Source: Micromonospora sp. DSM 45708
Lineage (GTDB): Bacteria > Actinomycetota > Actinomycetes > Mycobacteriales > Micromonosporaceae
Direction of reading: 5' to 3'
Length of the DNA: 64,000 nt
Assembly (NCBI RefSeq): GCF_039566955.1
Contig: NZ_CP154796.1
Span: forward strand, 4,774,001 to 4,838,000
How positions within the stretch are numbered: the stretch's first letter is position 1; each line of letters opens with the position of its first letter. Made by a program: the position numbers and the translations under genes. Below the pieces are notes generated by a model. The model worked only from the letters and a program-made list of their open reading frames with translations. It made no database searches and was not told the origin of the DNA. Shown piece after piece: positions 1-8,200 of the stretch.

Positions 1-884
1 TCGGGCGCCTCGCCGGCCAGCAGCCGGGCCGCCGGCCGGGCCGGCACCGCGAGCAGCACCGCGTCGGCCTCGACGAACTCCGGCTCCCGGGTGGGGCCGA
101 CGGTGAGCCGCCAGCCGTCCGGCGCGCGGCGCAGTTCCCGCACCGCCGCGTCCCGGCGGATCGTCGCCCCGCTGGCCCGCGCCGCCGCCTCGACGAGCGT
201 GCTCAGCCCGCCGGCCAGGGTGCCGAAGACCGGTGCGCCGGGCGCGCGCGGCGCGGCGGCCTGCGCGGCGCGTACCGCACCGACGAGTGTGTGCTCCCGA
301 CGGGCCGCGCGGGCCAGCGCCGGCATGGTGGTGACCAGGGAGAGGTCGTCGGCGCGGCCGGCGTACACGCCGCCGAGCATCGGGTCGACCAGCCGGTCCA
401 CCACGGCGTCGCCGAGCCGCTCCCGGACCAGCCGGCCGACCGCGAGGTCCTCGCCGGGGGCCAGCAGCGGGCGGCCCGCGTCCCGGTCGGCGTCCGCCGC
501 CGGCCGCGCCACCGCCGCCACCTTCGCCAGATCCCCGGGTACGCCGACGAGCGTGCCGCCCGGCACCGGGCGCAGCCCGCCGTCGACAAGCAGGGCGGCC
601 TGCCCGACGGTCGGGTGCACGAGCTGCGCGGCCAGGTCGAGGCGGCGCGCGAGGGTCACCGCGGCCGACTCCCCGCCGGCCGGGTCGCGCATCAGGAACG
701 ACTCGGCCCCGAACTCGACCGGCCCGCCGGCCAGCTCACCGGTGCGCAGCTTGCCGCCGAGCCGGCCGGACTGCTCGTACACGGTGATCTCGGTGCCGGC
801 GGGGGCACGGTCGCGCAACCGGACGGCGGCGGCCAGCCCGGTGATCCCGCCACCGACGATCGCCACCCGCCACGGCCGCGCCAC
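1..884 (-). CDS. hemY: Protoporphyrinogen/coproporphyrinogen oxidase, N-terminal part
   Basis: This FAD-dependent oxidase works late in heme synthesis. In Actinobacteria the HemY family normally oxidises coproporphyrinogen III to coproporphyrin III. About 295 N-terminal residues are visible and the gene runs off the left edge. The chosen GTG start follows a GGGGGAG ribosome site and gives MARPWRVAIVGGGITGLA, a classic Rossmann GxGxxG FAD-binding motif. The EQSGRLGGKLRT stretch that follows is typical of the amine-oxidase/HemY FAD fold. The start lies 8 nt after the hemE stop, so hemE and hemY form one leftward heme operon. Family assignment is firm; the substrate is inferred from actinobacterial relatives. 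Confidence 0.9.
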   Translation of the reverse strand, partial: MARPWRVAIVGGGITGLAAAVRLRDRAPAGTEITVYEQSGRLGGKLRTGELAGGPVEFGAESFLMRDPAGGESAAVTLARRLDLAAQLVHPTVGQAALLVDGGLRPVPGGTLVGVPGDLAKVAAVARPAADADRDAGRPLLAPGEDLAVGRLVRERLGDAVVDRLVDPMLGGVYAGRADDLSLVTTMPALARAARREHTLVGAVRAAQAAAPRAPGAPVFGTLAGGLSTLVEAAARASGATIRRDAAVRELRRAPDGWRLTVGPTREPEFVEADAVLLAVPARPAARLLAGEAP

Positions 885-892
885 GGCTCCCC

Positions 893-1984
893 CTAGCGGG
901 CCGGTCGCGCGGACAGCTCGTGCACCAGCGCGACCACCCGGGTCAGCACGTCGGGGTCGGTCTCCGGCAGGACGCCGTGACCGAGGTTGAACACGTGGCC
1001 GGGCGCGGCGCGGCCCTGCTCGACGATGCGCCGCACCTCGGCCTCGACCACCGGCCAGGGCGCGAGCAGCACGGCCGGGTCGAGGTTGCCCTGCACCGCC
1101 TTGTCCGGGCCGATCCGGCCGGTGGCGACGTCCAGCGGCGTACGCCAGTCGACGCCGACCACGTCGGCGCCGGCCTCGCCCATCGCGGTGAGCAGCTCGC
1201 CGGTGCCGACCCCGAAGTGGATGCGCGGCACGCCGACGCTCGCCAACCCACCGAGCACGGACGCCGAGTGGGGCAGCACGAAGCGGCGGTAGTCGGCCTC
1301 GGAGAGCGCACCGGCCCACGAGTCGAAGAGCTGCACCGCGGAGACGCCCGCCTCGATCTGCACCCGCAGGAACGACAGCGTCACCTCGGCCAGCCGCGCG
1401 CAGAGCGCGTGCCACAGGTCGGGGTCGCCGTACATCAGCGCCTTGGTCTTCGCGTGGGTCCGCGACGGACCGCCCTCGACCAGGTAGCTGGCCAGCGTGA
1501 ACGGCGCGCCGGCGAAGCCGATCAGCGGGGTGTCGCCCAGCTCGGCGACGAGCAGCCGGACCGCCTCGTCCACGTAGGACACCTCGTCGCGGCCGATCGG
1601 GGCGATCCGCTCCACGTCGGCGGCGGTGCGCACCGGCTCGGCCACCACCGGCCCGGTTCCGGGCACGATGTCCAGGTCGATCCCGGCCGCGGCCACCGGC
1701 ACCACGATGTCGCTGAACAGGATCGCCGCGTCCACCCCGTGCCGACGGACCGGCTGGAGGGTGATCTCGGTGACCAGCTCGGGGCGGCGGCACGACTCCA
1801 GCATCGGCACGCTGGCCCGGATCTCGCGGTACTCCGGCAGGGACCGGCCGGCCTGGCGCATGAACCAGACCGGGGTGTGCGGGACCGGCTCGCGCCGGCA
1901 GGCGCGCACGAACGGCGAGTCGGCCGGCCCGCCGCGGCGGGGTTCTCCGTCTCGGGCGGCAGTGCCCGTGGTGTCGGTGGTCAT
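893..1984 (-). CDS. hemE: Uroporphyrinogen decarboxylase
   Basis: HemE decarboxylates the four acetate side chains of uroporphyrinogen III to give coproporphyrinogen III, in the cytoplasm. The 363-residue product has the normal family length. It carries the N-terminal signature [15 protein letters not shown], the conserved Asp in ILFSDIVVP and the second signature [17 protein letters not shown]. The ATG giving MTTDTTG is chosen because the open frame further upstream runs opposite the DUF3000 gene and is not HemE-like. The hemY start follows 8 nt downstream, implying translational coupling. It is divergent from the DUF3000 gene with a 160-nt gap. Confidence 0.97.
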   Translation of the reverse strand: MTTDTTGTAARDGEPRRGGPADSPFVRACRREPVPHTPVWFMRQAGRSLPEYREIRASVPMLESCRRPELVTEITLQPVRRHGVDAAILFSDIVVPVAAAGIDLDIVPGTGPVVAEPVRTAADVERIAPIGRDEVSYVDEAVRLLVAELGDTPLIGFAGAPFTLASYLVEGGPSRTHAKTKALMYGDPDLWHALCARLAEVTLSFLRVQIEAGVSAVQLFDSWAGALSEADYRRFVLPHSASVLGGLASVGVPRIHFGVGTGELLTAMGEAGADVVGVDWRTPLDVATGRIGPDKAVQGNLDPAVLLAPWPVVEAEVRRIVEQGRAAPGHVFNLGHGVLPETDPDVLTRVVALVHELSARPAR

Positions 1985-2144
1985 CGCGGCAATCGTGCCA
2001 CGTCCGCCGTCGACCCCCACGCCCGCCGCCCGCATGTGTGACGAGCCTCGTCCGACGCGTCCGGCCCGGCGCGGCACGTCGCACCCGCGACGCGCCCGGC
2101 GCGGCGTCACCCGCCGAGCGGCGCAGGCGGCATAGGCTGCCGGC

Positions 2145-2717
2145 ATGGCCCCCCCGATCGCGCTCCCGGAAACGTTCGCTCGCGCGGTCGCGGGGCTGCG
2201 GTCGGCCACACCCCGGCCGGAGATCCTGCTGGAGGAGGTGGGCGCTCCGCAGCGGCTGGCCCCGTACGCGTTCGCCCTCTCCGCAGCGGTCATGCGCGAC
2301 GACGACGAGATCGCCAGTGGCCGGCTGATCCTGCTGCACGACCCGGCCGGGCACGACGCCTGGCAGGGCACGCTGCGCCTGGTCACGTACGTCACCGCCG
2401 AGCTGGAGGTCGACCTGGCCAGCGACCCGCTGCTGCCCGGCGTGGGCTGGACCTGGCTGACCGACGCGCTGGACGCGCAGGGCGCCGGGCACCGGGCGAT
2501 CGGCGGCACGGTCACCCAGACGCTCTCCACCCGCTTCGGTGAGCTGGCCGGGCCGCCCGCCGCCGGCGACATCGAGATCCGCGCCTCCTGGACGCCGCTG
2601 CGCGCCGACCTGGGCCCGCACCTGCTCGGCTGGTGCACGCTGCTGGCCTCGACGGCCGGCCTGCCCCCACCGGGCGTCACCGCGCTGCCCACCCGCCGCG
2701 CCGCCGGCGCCGCCTGA
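2145..2717 (+). CDS. DUF3000 family protein
   Basis: A 190-residue cytoplasmic protein of the actinobacterial DUF3000 family, of unknown function. It starts [15 protein letters not shown] and has the conserved block [20 protein letters not shown] near residue 25. No membrane segment or signal peptide is visible. It sits between hemE (divergent) and, two genes on, RNase D. Rv2680 of M. tuberculosis holds the equivalent place between hemE and the RNase D gene, which supports orthology by synteny recalled from memory. The function cannot be deduced from the sequence. Confidence 0.85.
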   Translation: MAPPIALPETFARAVAGLRSATPRPEILLEEVGAPQRLAPYAFALSAAVMRDDDEIASGRLILLHDPAGHDAWQGTLRLVTYVTAELEVDLASDPLLPGVGWTWLTDALDAQGAGHRAIGGTVTQTLSTRFGELAGPPAAGDIEIRASWTPLRADLGPHLLGWCTLLASTAGLPPPGVTALPTRRAAGAA

Positions 2718-2740
2718 TCCCCGCCCCTCCCCCAGCCCTG

Positions 2741-2802
2741 TTGATCATAAAGTTGGCGGTCGCCGTGGAGATCCGCAGCGCCGCCAACTTCATGATCGAT
2801 CA
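2741..2802. repeat. REP-like intergenic palindrome, copy 1
   Basis: An imperfect inverted repeat lies between the convergent ends of the DUF3000 and coiled-coil genes. The left arm TTGATCATAAAGTTGGCGG is mirrored by CCGCCAACTTCATGATCGATC on the right, with a 4-nt insertion. The spacer contains CGCCGTGGAGATC. The same spacer and related arms recur at 27427-27482, so this is a dispersed family. It may also serve as a bidirectional terminator. Confidence 0.75.
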
Positions 2803-2814
2803 GGAGGGTGGGGC

Positions 2815-3600
2815 TCAGAGGTAGTTCTCGGCCTCGTCGCAGATCTTGTCGAGGCCCTTGTTGGCCGCCTCGAAGCCCGCCTTGTCACCCCGTGACGCCG
2901 CGGTGATGGCGGTGGTCAGCTTGTTCAGGCAGTTCGCGATGACCTTCTTCTGCCGGGCCTGCTCGTCCCGGTCGTTCTTGGTGCCGGTCAGGTCCTGCTC
3001 GGTGTCGGCCAGCCGTTCCTGGACCGCCTTGACCTCACCCTTGAGCTTCTCGATCTCCCGCTGGTTCGCCGAGATGGTGCCGTCGCGCTGGCTGACCTGC
3101 CGCTCGGCGCTGGTCAGCTTGCCGTTGGTGGTGACGTAGAGGCCGGTCATCACGCCGCCGAGGACGAGGAGCAACCCGGCGACGAGGGCGAGGATCAGCG
3201 TGCTCCGGCCCCGGCCACCGCCGGTCGGCGTACCCGCCGGCATGCCGTAACCGGCCGGGCCGTACGCAGGCGCGGCACCGGGCGGACCGGACATCGGCTG
3301 CGGACCGTAACCGGGTCCGGAGACCGGCGGCGCCGACATCGGCTGCGTCGGAGCGGGGACGGGGGCGGCGCCCGGCGGGTACGCGCCCGGACCGGGGCCG
3401 CCGGAACCGTACCCGCCCGGGCCGTGCCCGGCCGGCTCCGGCGCGTACTGCCCGGGCACGGGCGGCTGCGGCCGGGTGGGGTCGGGCTGCGGCGGGCCGT
3501 ACGGCGGGGGCGAGGGCTGGCTCCCGTACTGGTTGCCGTAGACCGTGCCGCCCGGCGGCTGGGGCGGGTACCCCTCCGCTCCGGTCGGTGGCTGGGACAT
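2815..3600 (-). CDS. Pro/Gly-rich single-pass membrane protein with coiled coil
   Basis: A 261-residue protein of unknown function. The first 130 residues are a Pro/Gly/Tyr-rich cytoplasmic tail. One membrane helix follows (about 132-157, [17 protein letters not shown]). Next comes a charged heptad-like stretch (about 160-215, with [20 protein letters not shown]) that should form an extracytoplasmic coiled coil. The short C-terminal domain has two cysteines (ANCLNKL and [10 protein letters not shown]). The start is the ATG behind a GGAGG site; the open frame continues 25 codons upstream but lacks such a site. It resembles the architecture of the protease gene just upstream (Pro-rich tail, single helix), which suggests a shared envelope setting, as inference. 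Confidence 0.75.
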   Translation of the reverse strand: MSQPPTGAEGYPPQPPGGTVYGNQYGSQPSPPPYGPPQPDPTRPQPPVPGQYAPEPAGHGPGGYGSGGPGPGAYPPGAAPVPAPTQPMSAPPVSGPGYGPQPMSGPPGAAPAYGPAGYGMPAGTPTGGGRGRSTLILALVAGLLLVLGGVMTGLYVTTNGKLTSAERQVSQRDGTISANQREIEKLKGEVKAVQERLADTEQDLTGTKNDRDEQARQKKVIANCLNKLTTAITAASRGDKAGFEAANKGLDKICDEAENYL

Positions 3601-3700
3601 GTCGTTCCTCCAGATGTACTGGTCCCCGCGGGGTGGCCCGGAGGGCCGGGGTCGAGGGGGCGTGGTCGGGGCCACACCCGCACGGCGCGGTGGCCGCGAC

Positions 3701-5341
3701 TCAGCAGAGTTTGAAGCGGTCGCAGGCGGTCTTGATCGGCACCGCCAGCCCGATGCCCTCGGCGTCGCGGGCCTTGGCCGTGGCGATGCCGACGACCTCC
3801 TTCGACCCGTTGATCACCGGACCGCCGGAGTTGCCGGGATTGATCGGCGCGTCGAACTGGATCACCGGACCGGAGCCTCCCTCGTCCTTGCGGAACGCGC
3901 TCACCACACCGGTGGTGACGCTGTCCTGGAGGCCGAGTGGGGCGCCGACCACCACGATCTGCTGGCCGGACTTCACCGGCGTCCGGGCCGCGACCAGGCC
4001 GCCGAACGTCGCGGTGGTGCGCAACCGCGCCAGGTCCTTGTCCTTGTCGGTGTCGACGATGGTCGCCTCGAACCGCTGGTCGGTGCGTTCCAGGAACACC
4101 TTGCGCTCGCCGGCGGCGAAGACCGACTCCACCACGTGGAAGTTGGTGAGCAGCGTGGTGCCACCGCCGGCCGGCGCCTTGCCGACCGCGAACGCCGTAC
4201 CGGTGAACTGGCCGGCCCGGACCCGGAACACGCTGGGCAGCACCGCGCTGGCCACCGCCTCGGGATTGAACGCGGCGCCGGCCTGCTTCTCCAGGCTCCC
4301 GGCGCGCTGCTCCAGCCCGTCGAACCGGCGGGCGTCCGCGCCCTGCGCCTCGGCCGTCCGCCGGTCGGCGGCGGCAAGTCGGTCGTCGAGCCGGTGGATC
4401 TGGTACGCCTGCACGCCGGTGACCACGGCCAGCACACCGGCCAGCACGAGCGCCACCACCGCCGTCCGGCCCCGGCGGCGGGACGGGCCGGGGCCACCGG
4501 CGAGCGGCGGTGCGCCGAACCCGGCCGGCCCGGACCCGCCGACCGGATAGGCCGACCCCGGCGTCGGCTGCCCCGGATACGCCGGGCCCGACGTCGGCTG
4601 ACCCGGATACGCCGGACCCGACGTCGGCTGCCCGGGATAGGCCGGACCCGACGTCGGCTGCCCGGGATACGCCGGGCCGGACACCGGCTGACCGGCGGAC
4701 GACGGGCCCGGGGCGGGTCGGGACGGGTACGCCGGGCCCGCCGTGGGCTGGCCCGGCCAGGCCGGCGCGGACACCGGCTGACCGGGATACGTCGCCGGGG
4801 CGCCCGGCGGTGCCGGCTGGGCCGAGCCGGCGGACGGCGGGTACGCCGGGCTCACGGACGGCGGCTGGGCAGTACCGGAGTTCGGCTGGACCGGCACCGG
4901 TGGCGCCGCGTGCGCCCCGCCGAACGGCGGCCCGGCGGCGTCGCCGCGGGTCGGGTACGTCGCGACAGGACCCGCCGAGGCCGCCACCGGGGCGGCGCCG
5001 TACGCCGGGTGGGTCGGACCGGCCGTCGACGACGGGTGACCCGCGCCGGACGGCGGTCGGCCGACATGGCCGGCCCCGCCACCCCGGGCCGGGTCGGGCG
5101 CGGCAGCGCCCCAGGCTGGGTCGGGCGCGGCGGCGCCCCAGGCTGGGTCGGGCGCGGCAGCGCCCCAGGCTGGGTCGGGCGCGGCAGCGCCCCGGGACCA
5201 GTCGGATTCGGTGGGCGCACCGGGGAACGGGGCCGCCCGGCCGGGTGGAGCGATGCGCGGCGGCAGTGGCCCCGGCCGGCCGGGGGTTCCGTCGCCACCC
5301 TGCCCCGGGACACCGTCGCCGGTGTCGTACCCGCCTGCCAT
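3701..5341 (-). CDS. Membrane-anchored trypsin-like serine protease with Pro-rich repeat tail
   Basis: A 546-residue protein. Residues 1-290 are a low-complexity Pro/Ala/Gly/Tyr tail. It contains four GAAAPDPAW units (about 51-86) and a run of PAYPGQPTSG decapeptides (about 220-262). A single helix (about 293-312) is followed by a short coiled segment and a trypsin-like domain from about 358. The triad is visible as His402 (TNFHVVES), Asp436 (KDKDLARL) and Ser505 (NPGNSGGPV). There is no PDZ domain, unlike classical HtrA/DegP. The topology suggests a cytoplasmic tail and an extracytoplasmic protease. The target is unknown. Confidence 0.85.
   Translation of the reverse strand: MAGGYDTGDGVPGQGGDGTPGRPGPLPPRIAPPGRAAPFPGAPTESDWSRGAAAPDPAWGAAAPDPAWGAAAPDPAWGAAAPDPARGGGAGHVGRPPSGAGHPSSTAGPTHPAYGAAPVAASAGPVATYPTRGDAAGPPFGGAHAAPPVPVQPNSGTAQPPSVSPAYPPSAGSAQPAPPGAPATYPGQPVSAPAWPGQPTAGPAYPSRPAPGPSSAGQPVSGPAYPGQPTSGPAYPGQPTSGPAYPGQPTSGPAYPGQPTPGSAYPVGGSGPAGFGAPPLAGGPGPSRRRGRTAVVALVLAGVLAVVTGVQAYQIHRLDDRLAAADRRTAEAQGADARRFDGLEQRAGSLEKQAGAAFNPEAVASAVLPSVFRVRAGQFTGTAFAVGKAPAGGGTTLLTNFHVVESVFAAGERKVFLERTDQRFEATIVDTDKDKDLARLRTTATFGGLVAARTPVKSGQQIVVVGAPLGLQDSVTTGVVSAFRKDEGGSGPVIQFDAPINPGNSGGPVINGSKEVVGIATAKARDAEGIGLAVPIKTACDRFKLC
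4548..4690. repeat. 30-bp coding tandem repeat (PAYPGQPTSG)
   Basis: Consecutive 30-bp units inside the protease gene encode the decapeptide PAYPGQPTSG and variants on the minus strand. The DNA units are nearly identical, so copy number is likely to vary between strains by slippage. Confidence 0.8.
5085..5193. repeat. 27-bp coding tandem repeat (GAAAPDPAW)
   Basis: Four 27-bp units encode GAAAPDPAW in the N-terminal tail of the protease gene. Units differ at only one or two positions, consistent with recent tandem duplication. Confidence 0.85.
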
Positions 5342-5574
5342 GATCGCCTGTCCTCCCCCGCCGGCTCCGCCGACGCCCCGACCGTCACCCGGCCGCCCCC
5401 GCGCCGCTCACGGCTCGATGGACCGTACCGGCGGGAACGGGGTTTGTCTTCCCCGTTGTCCGACCCTCTCACCCCCGCGCAACCCGGCCCGTTCCGGACA
5501 CCTGGCGGACATCTCGTCGACACGCACCGGACCGGCTGCGCGCACCGGATCGTCCGGCCCACTAGGGTTGTCAG

Positions 5575-6897
5575 GTGACCGACGAACCACCCCTGCGCCG
5601 TCGGGCCGCCGAAAGCCGTACGGGAGAGGTGTCTCCGCATCCGTCGACGGCCGTGCCGGAGCCGGCGGGCGCGGGGACCGAGACCGACGCGAGCGCAGCC
5701 GTCCCGCTGACCGCCCCGCGCGACGGCACCCCCGCGCCGGTGGCCACCCCACGTGAGCTCGACGCGGTCGTGACCCGCTTCGCGGCCGGCACCGGCCCGG
5801 TGGCCCTGGACGCCGAGCGCGCCTCCGGCTACCGCTACAGCCAGCGGGCCTACCTGGTGCAGCTACGCCGGGCCGGCGCCGGCACCACGTTGATCGATCC
5901 GCTGCCGCTGCCCGACCTGTCCACGCTCGACGCGGCGATCGCCGAGGCGGAGTGGGTGCTGCACGCGGCGAGCCAGGATCTCGCCTGCCTGGCCGAGTTG
6001 GGGCTGCGCCCGCGCCGGCTGTTCGACACCGAACTGGCCGCCCGGCTGGCTGGTTTCGAGCGGGTCGGCCTGGCCGCGCTGACCGAACAGCTGCTCGGCT
6101 TCAGCCTGGAAAAGCACCACTCCGCCGCCGACTGGTCCAGCCGGCCGCTGCCGGAGTCCTGGCTGACGTACGCGGCCCTGGACGTGGAGCTGCTTGTCGA
6201 CCTGCGCGACGCGCTCGACGCCGAACTCGACCAGCAGGGCAAGTCCGGCTGGGCGGCGGAGGAGTTCGCCGCGCTGGTGCGCAACGGCGCCCGCCCGCCC
6301 CGGGTCCGCGCCGAGCCGTGGCGACGCACGTCCGGCATCCACCGGGTCCGCGGCGCCCGCGCCCAGGCCCGGGTGCGTTCCCTCTGGTACGCGCGGGACC
6401 AGATCGCCGCCCGTCGGGACGCCGCGCCGGGGCGGGTGCTGCCCGACTCGGCCATCGTGGCGGCGGCCGAGCTGGACCCGAAGGACGAGAAGACGCTGCT
6501 GACCCTGCCCGGGTTCGGTGGTCGCTCGGTGCGCCGGCTGGCGCGTACCTGGTTGGCGGCGTTGGACGACGCACGCCAACTGCCGGACGACGCGTTGCCG
6601 GTGAGTCCGACGGTGGAGGGCCCGCCGCCGCCGCACCGGTGGGCGGAGCGCGACCCGGTCGCGGCGGGCCGGTTGGCCCGCTGCCGCGAGGTGGTGGTCG
6701 GCACCGCGTCGGCGCACCGGCTGCCGGCGGAGAACCTGATCGCGCCGGACTCGATCCGCCGGTTGGCCTGGCAGCCGCCGGAGGAGGTCACCGACGACAC
6801 GGTGGCGGAGACCCTGCGCACGCTGGGTGCCCGCGAGTGGCAACTCGGCCTGCTCCTGCCGGCGCTCACCGAGGCGTTGCGCACCCCGGCGTCCTGA
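5575..6897 (+). CDS. rnd: Ribonuclease D (DEDD exonuclease plus HRDC domain)
   Basis: A 3'-5' exoribonuclease that trims tRNA and other structured RNAs. The 440-residue product has a 55-residue variable leader, then the DEDDy exonuclease domain. Its active-site residues are visible: Asp79 and Glu81 in LDAER, Asp135 in ASQDLACL, and Tyr199 with Asp203 in YAALDVELL. An HRDC-type helical region follows (about 225-320), then a C-terminal extension typical of actinobacterial RNase D. The GTG start follows ACTAGGGTTGTCAG, only a modest ribosome site. In M. tuberculosis the equivalent gene directly precedes dxs, but here about 20 kb of other genes separates them. Confidence 0.93.
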   Translation: MTDEPPLRRRAAESRTGEVSPHPSTAVPEPAGAGTETDASAAVPLTAPRDGTPAPVATPRELDAVVTRFAAGTGPVALDAERASGYRYSQRAYLVQLRRAGAGTTLIDPLPLPDLSTLDAAIAEAEWVLHAASQDLACLAELGLRPRRLFDTELAARLAGFERVGLAALTEQLLGFSLEKHHSAADWSSRPLPESWLTYAALDVELLVDLRDALDAELDQQGKSGWAAEEFAALVRNGARPPRVRAEPWRRTSGIHRVRGARAQARVRSLWYARDQIAARRDAAPGRVLPDSAIVAAAELDPKDEKTLLTLPGFGGRSVRRLARTWLAALDDARQLPDDALPVSPTVEGPPPPHRWAERDPVAAGRLARCREVVVGTASAHRLPAENLIAPDSIRRLAWQPPEEVTDDTVAETLRTLGAREWQLGLLLPALTEALRTPAS

Positions 6898-6951
6898 GCC
6901 GACCCGACGCGGGTTGTGAGGTGGGCCACACGGGGGGTGGTGACGCCGCTG

Positions 6952-6967
6952 GTTACTGGCGAGTAGC
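6952..6967. promoter_or_regulatory. Palindromic candidate operator upstream of the fadAB operon
   Basis: The element GTTACTGGCGAGTAGC has inverted half-sites TTACT and AGTAG separated by four bases. It lies about 37 nt before the fadA start. Its position and dyad shape fit a TetR- or GntR-type repressor site of the kind that controls fatty-acid degradation operons. No regulator gene is adjacent, so the cognate factor is unknown. Confidence 0.4.
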
Positions 6968-7003
6968 ATCCGGAGAAATGGCCAGTGCCGAGGGAGGCTC
7001 CAA

Positions 7004-8200
7004 GTGCCCCGTGAAGTCCGAGATGTCGTCTTCGTCGACGGCGTCCGAACGCCGTTCGGCAAGGCGGGTGGGATGTACGCCAACACCCGCGCCGACGACC
7101 TGGTGATCCGCTGCATCCGTGAGCTGATGCGCCGCAACCCGCAGCTCCCGCCGGAGAAGGTGGAGGAGGTGGCGATCGCCGCCACCACCCAGATCGGCGA
7201 CCAGGGCCTGACCATCGGCCGCACCGCCGCCCTGCTGTCCGGCCTGCCCAAGACCGTGCCCGGCTTCGCCATCGACCGGATGTGCGCCGGCGCGATGACC
7301 GCCGTCACCACCGTGGCCTCCGGCATCGCCGTGGGCGCGTACGACGTGGCCATCGCCGGCGGCGTGGAGCACATGGGCCGCCACCCGATGGGCGAGGGCG
7401 TCGACCCCAACCCGCGGATCGTCGCGGAGAAGCTGGTCGACCCGTCCGCCCTGGTGATGGGCGCCACCGCGGAGAACCTCCACGACCGGGTCCCGCACAT
7501 CACCAAGGAGCGCACCGACGCGTTCGCGCTCGCCTCGCAGCAGAAGACCGCCAAGGCGTACGCCAACGGCAAGCTCCAGGGCGACCTGGTGCCGGTGGCC
7601 ATCCGCGACGGCGACGGCGGCTGGGGCCTGGCGACCGTGGACGAGGCGCCGCGGGACACCTCGCTTGCGAAGCTGGCCGGCCTGAAGACCCCGTTCCGCC
7701 CGCACGGCAAGGTCACCGCGGGCAACGCGGCCGGCCTGAACGACGGCGCCACCGCCGCGCTGCTGGTCGCCGAGGAGACCGCCCGTGAGCTGGGCCTGCC
7801 GGTCGGCATGCGGCTGGTGTCGTACGGCTTCGTGGGCGTCGAGCCCGAGGTGATGGGCGTCGGCCCGATCCCCTCCACCGAGAAGGCGCTGCGCATCGCC
7901 GGCCTGAGCATCGACGACATCGGCCTGTTCGAGCTGAACGAGGCGTTCGCGGTGCAGGTGCTCGCCTTCCTCGACCACTTCGGCATCGCCGACGACGACC
8001 CGCGGGTCAACGCCTGGGGCGGTGCCATCGCCATCGGGCACCCGCTCGCGTCCTCCGGCGTGCGGCTGATGACCCAGCTCGCCCGGCAGTTCGCCGAGCA
8101 CCCCGAGGTCCGCTACGGCGTCACCGCCATGTGCATCGGCATCGGCATGGGCGGCACCGTGATCTGGGAGAACCCGAACTGGAAGGGTGACGACAAGTGA
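7004..8200 (+). CDS. fadA: Acetyl-CoA acyltransferase (3-ketoacyl-CoA thiolase)
   Basis: Thiolase for the last step of beta-oxidation, releasing acetyl-CoA from 3-ketoacyl-CoA. The 398-residue length is normal. The nucleophile Cys94 (DRMCAGAM), His346 (AIAIGHPLASSG) and the second active-site Cys377 (TAMCIGIGMGG) are all present. The GTG start follows a GGGAGG site. The stop overlaps the fadB start by 4 nt (GTGA). The pair therefore encodes the two subunits of a trifunctional-enzyme-type beta-oxidation complex. A palindromic candidate operator lies just upstream. Confidence 0.95.
   Translation: MPREVRDVVFVDGVRTPFGKAGGMYANTRADDLVIRCIRELMRRNPQLPPEKVEEVAIAATTQIGDQGLTIGRTAALLSGLPKTVPGFAIDRMCAGAMTAVTTVASGIAVGAYDVAIAGGVEHMGRHPMGEGVDPNPRIVAEKLVDPSALVMGATAENLHDRVPHITKERTDAFALASQQKTAKAYANGKLQGDLVPVAIRDGDGGWGLATVDEAPRDTSLAKLAGLKTPFRPHGKVTAGNAAGLNDGATAALLVAEETARELGLPVGMRLVSYGFVGVEPEVMGVGPIPSTEKALRIAGLSIDDIGLFELNEAFAVQVLAFLDHFGIADDDPRVNAWGGAIAIGHPLASSGVRLMTQLARQFAEHPEVRYGVTAMCIGIGMGGTVIWENPNWKGDDK

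Noticed and set aside
1985..2144. Regulatory motif between hemE and the DUF3000 gene
   Set aside because: No dyad or promoter hexamer pair of convincing quality was seen.
893..2692. A 599-codon open frame covering hemE and extending 236 codons upstream
   Set aside because: The extension runs opposite the DUF3000 gene and has no HemE-like sequence; the ATG at 1984 gives a normal-length enzyme.
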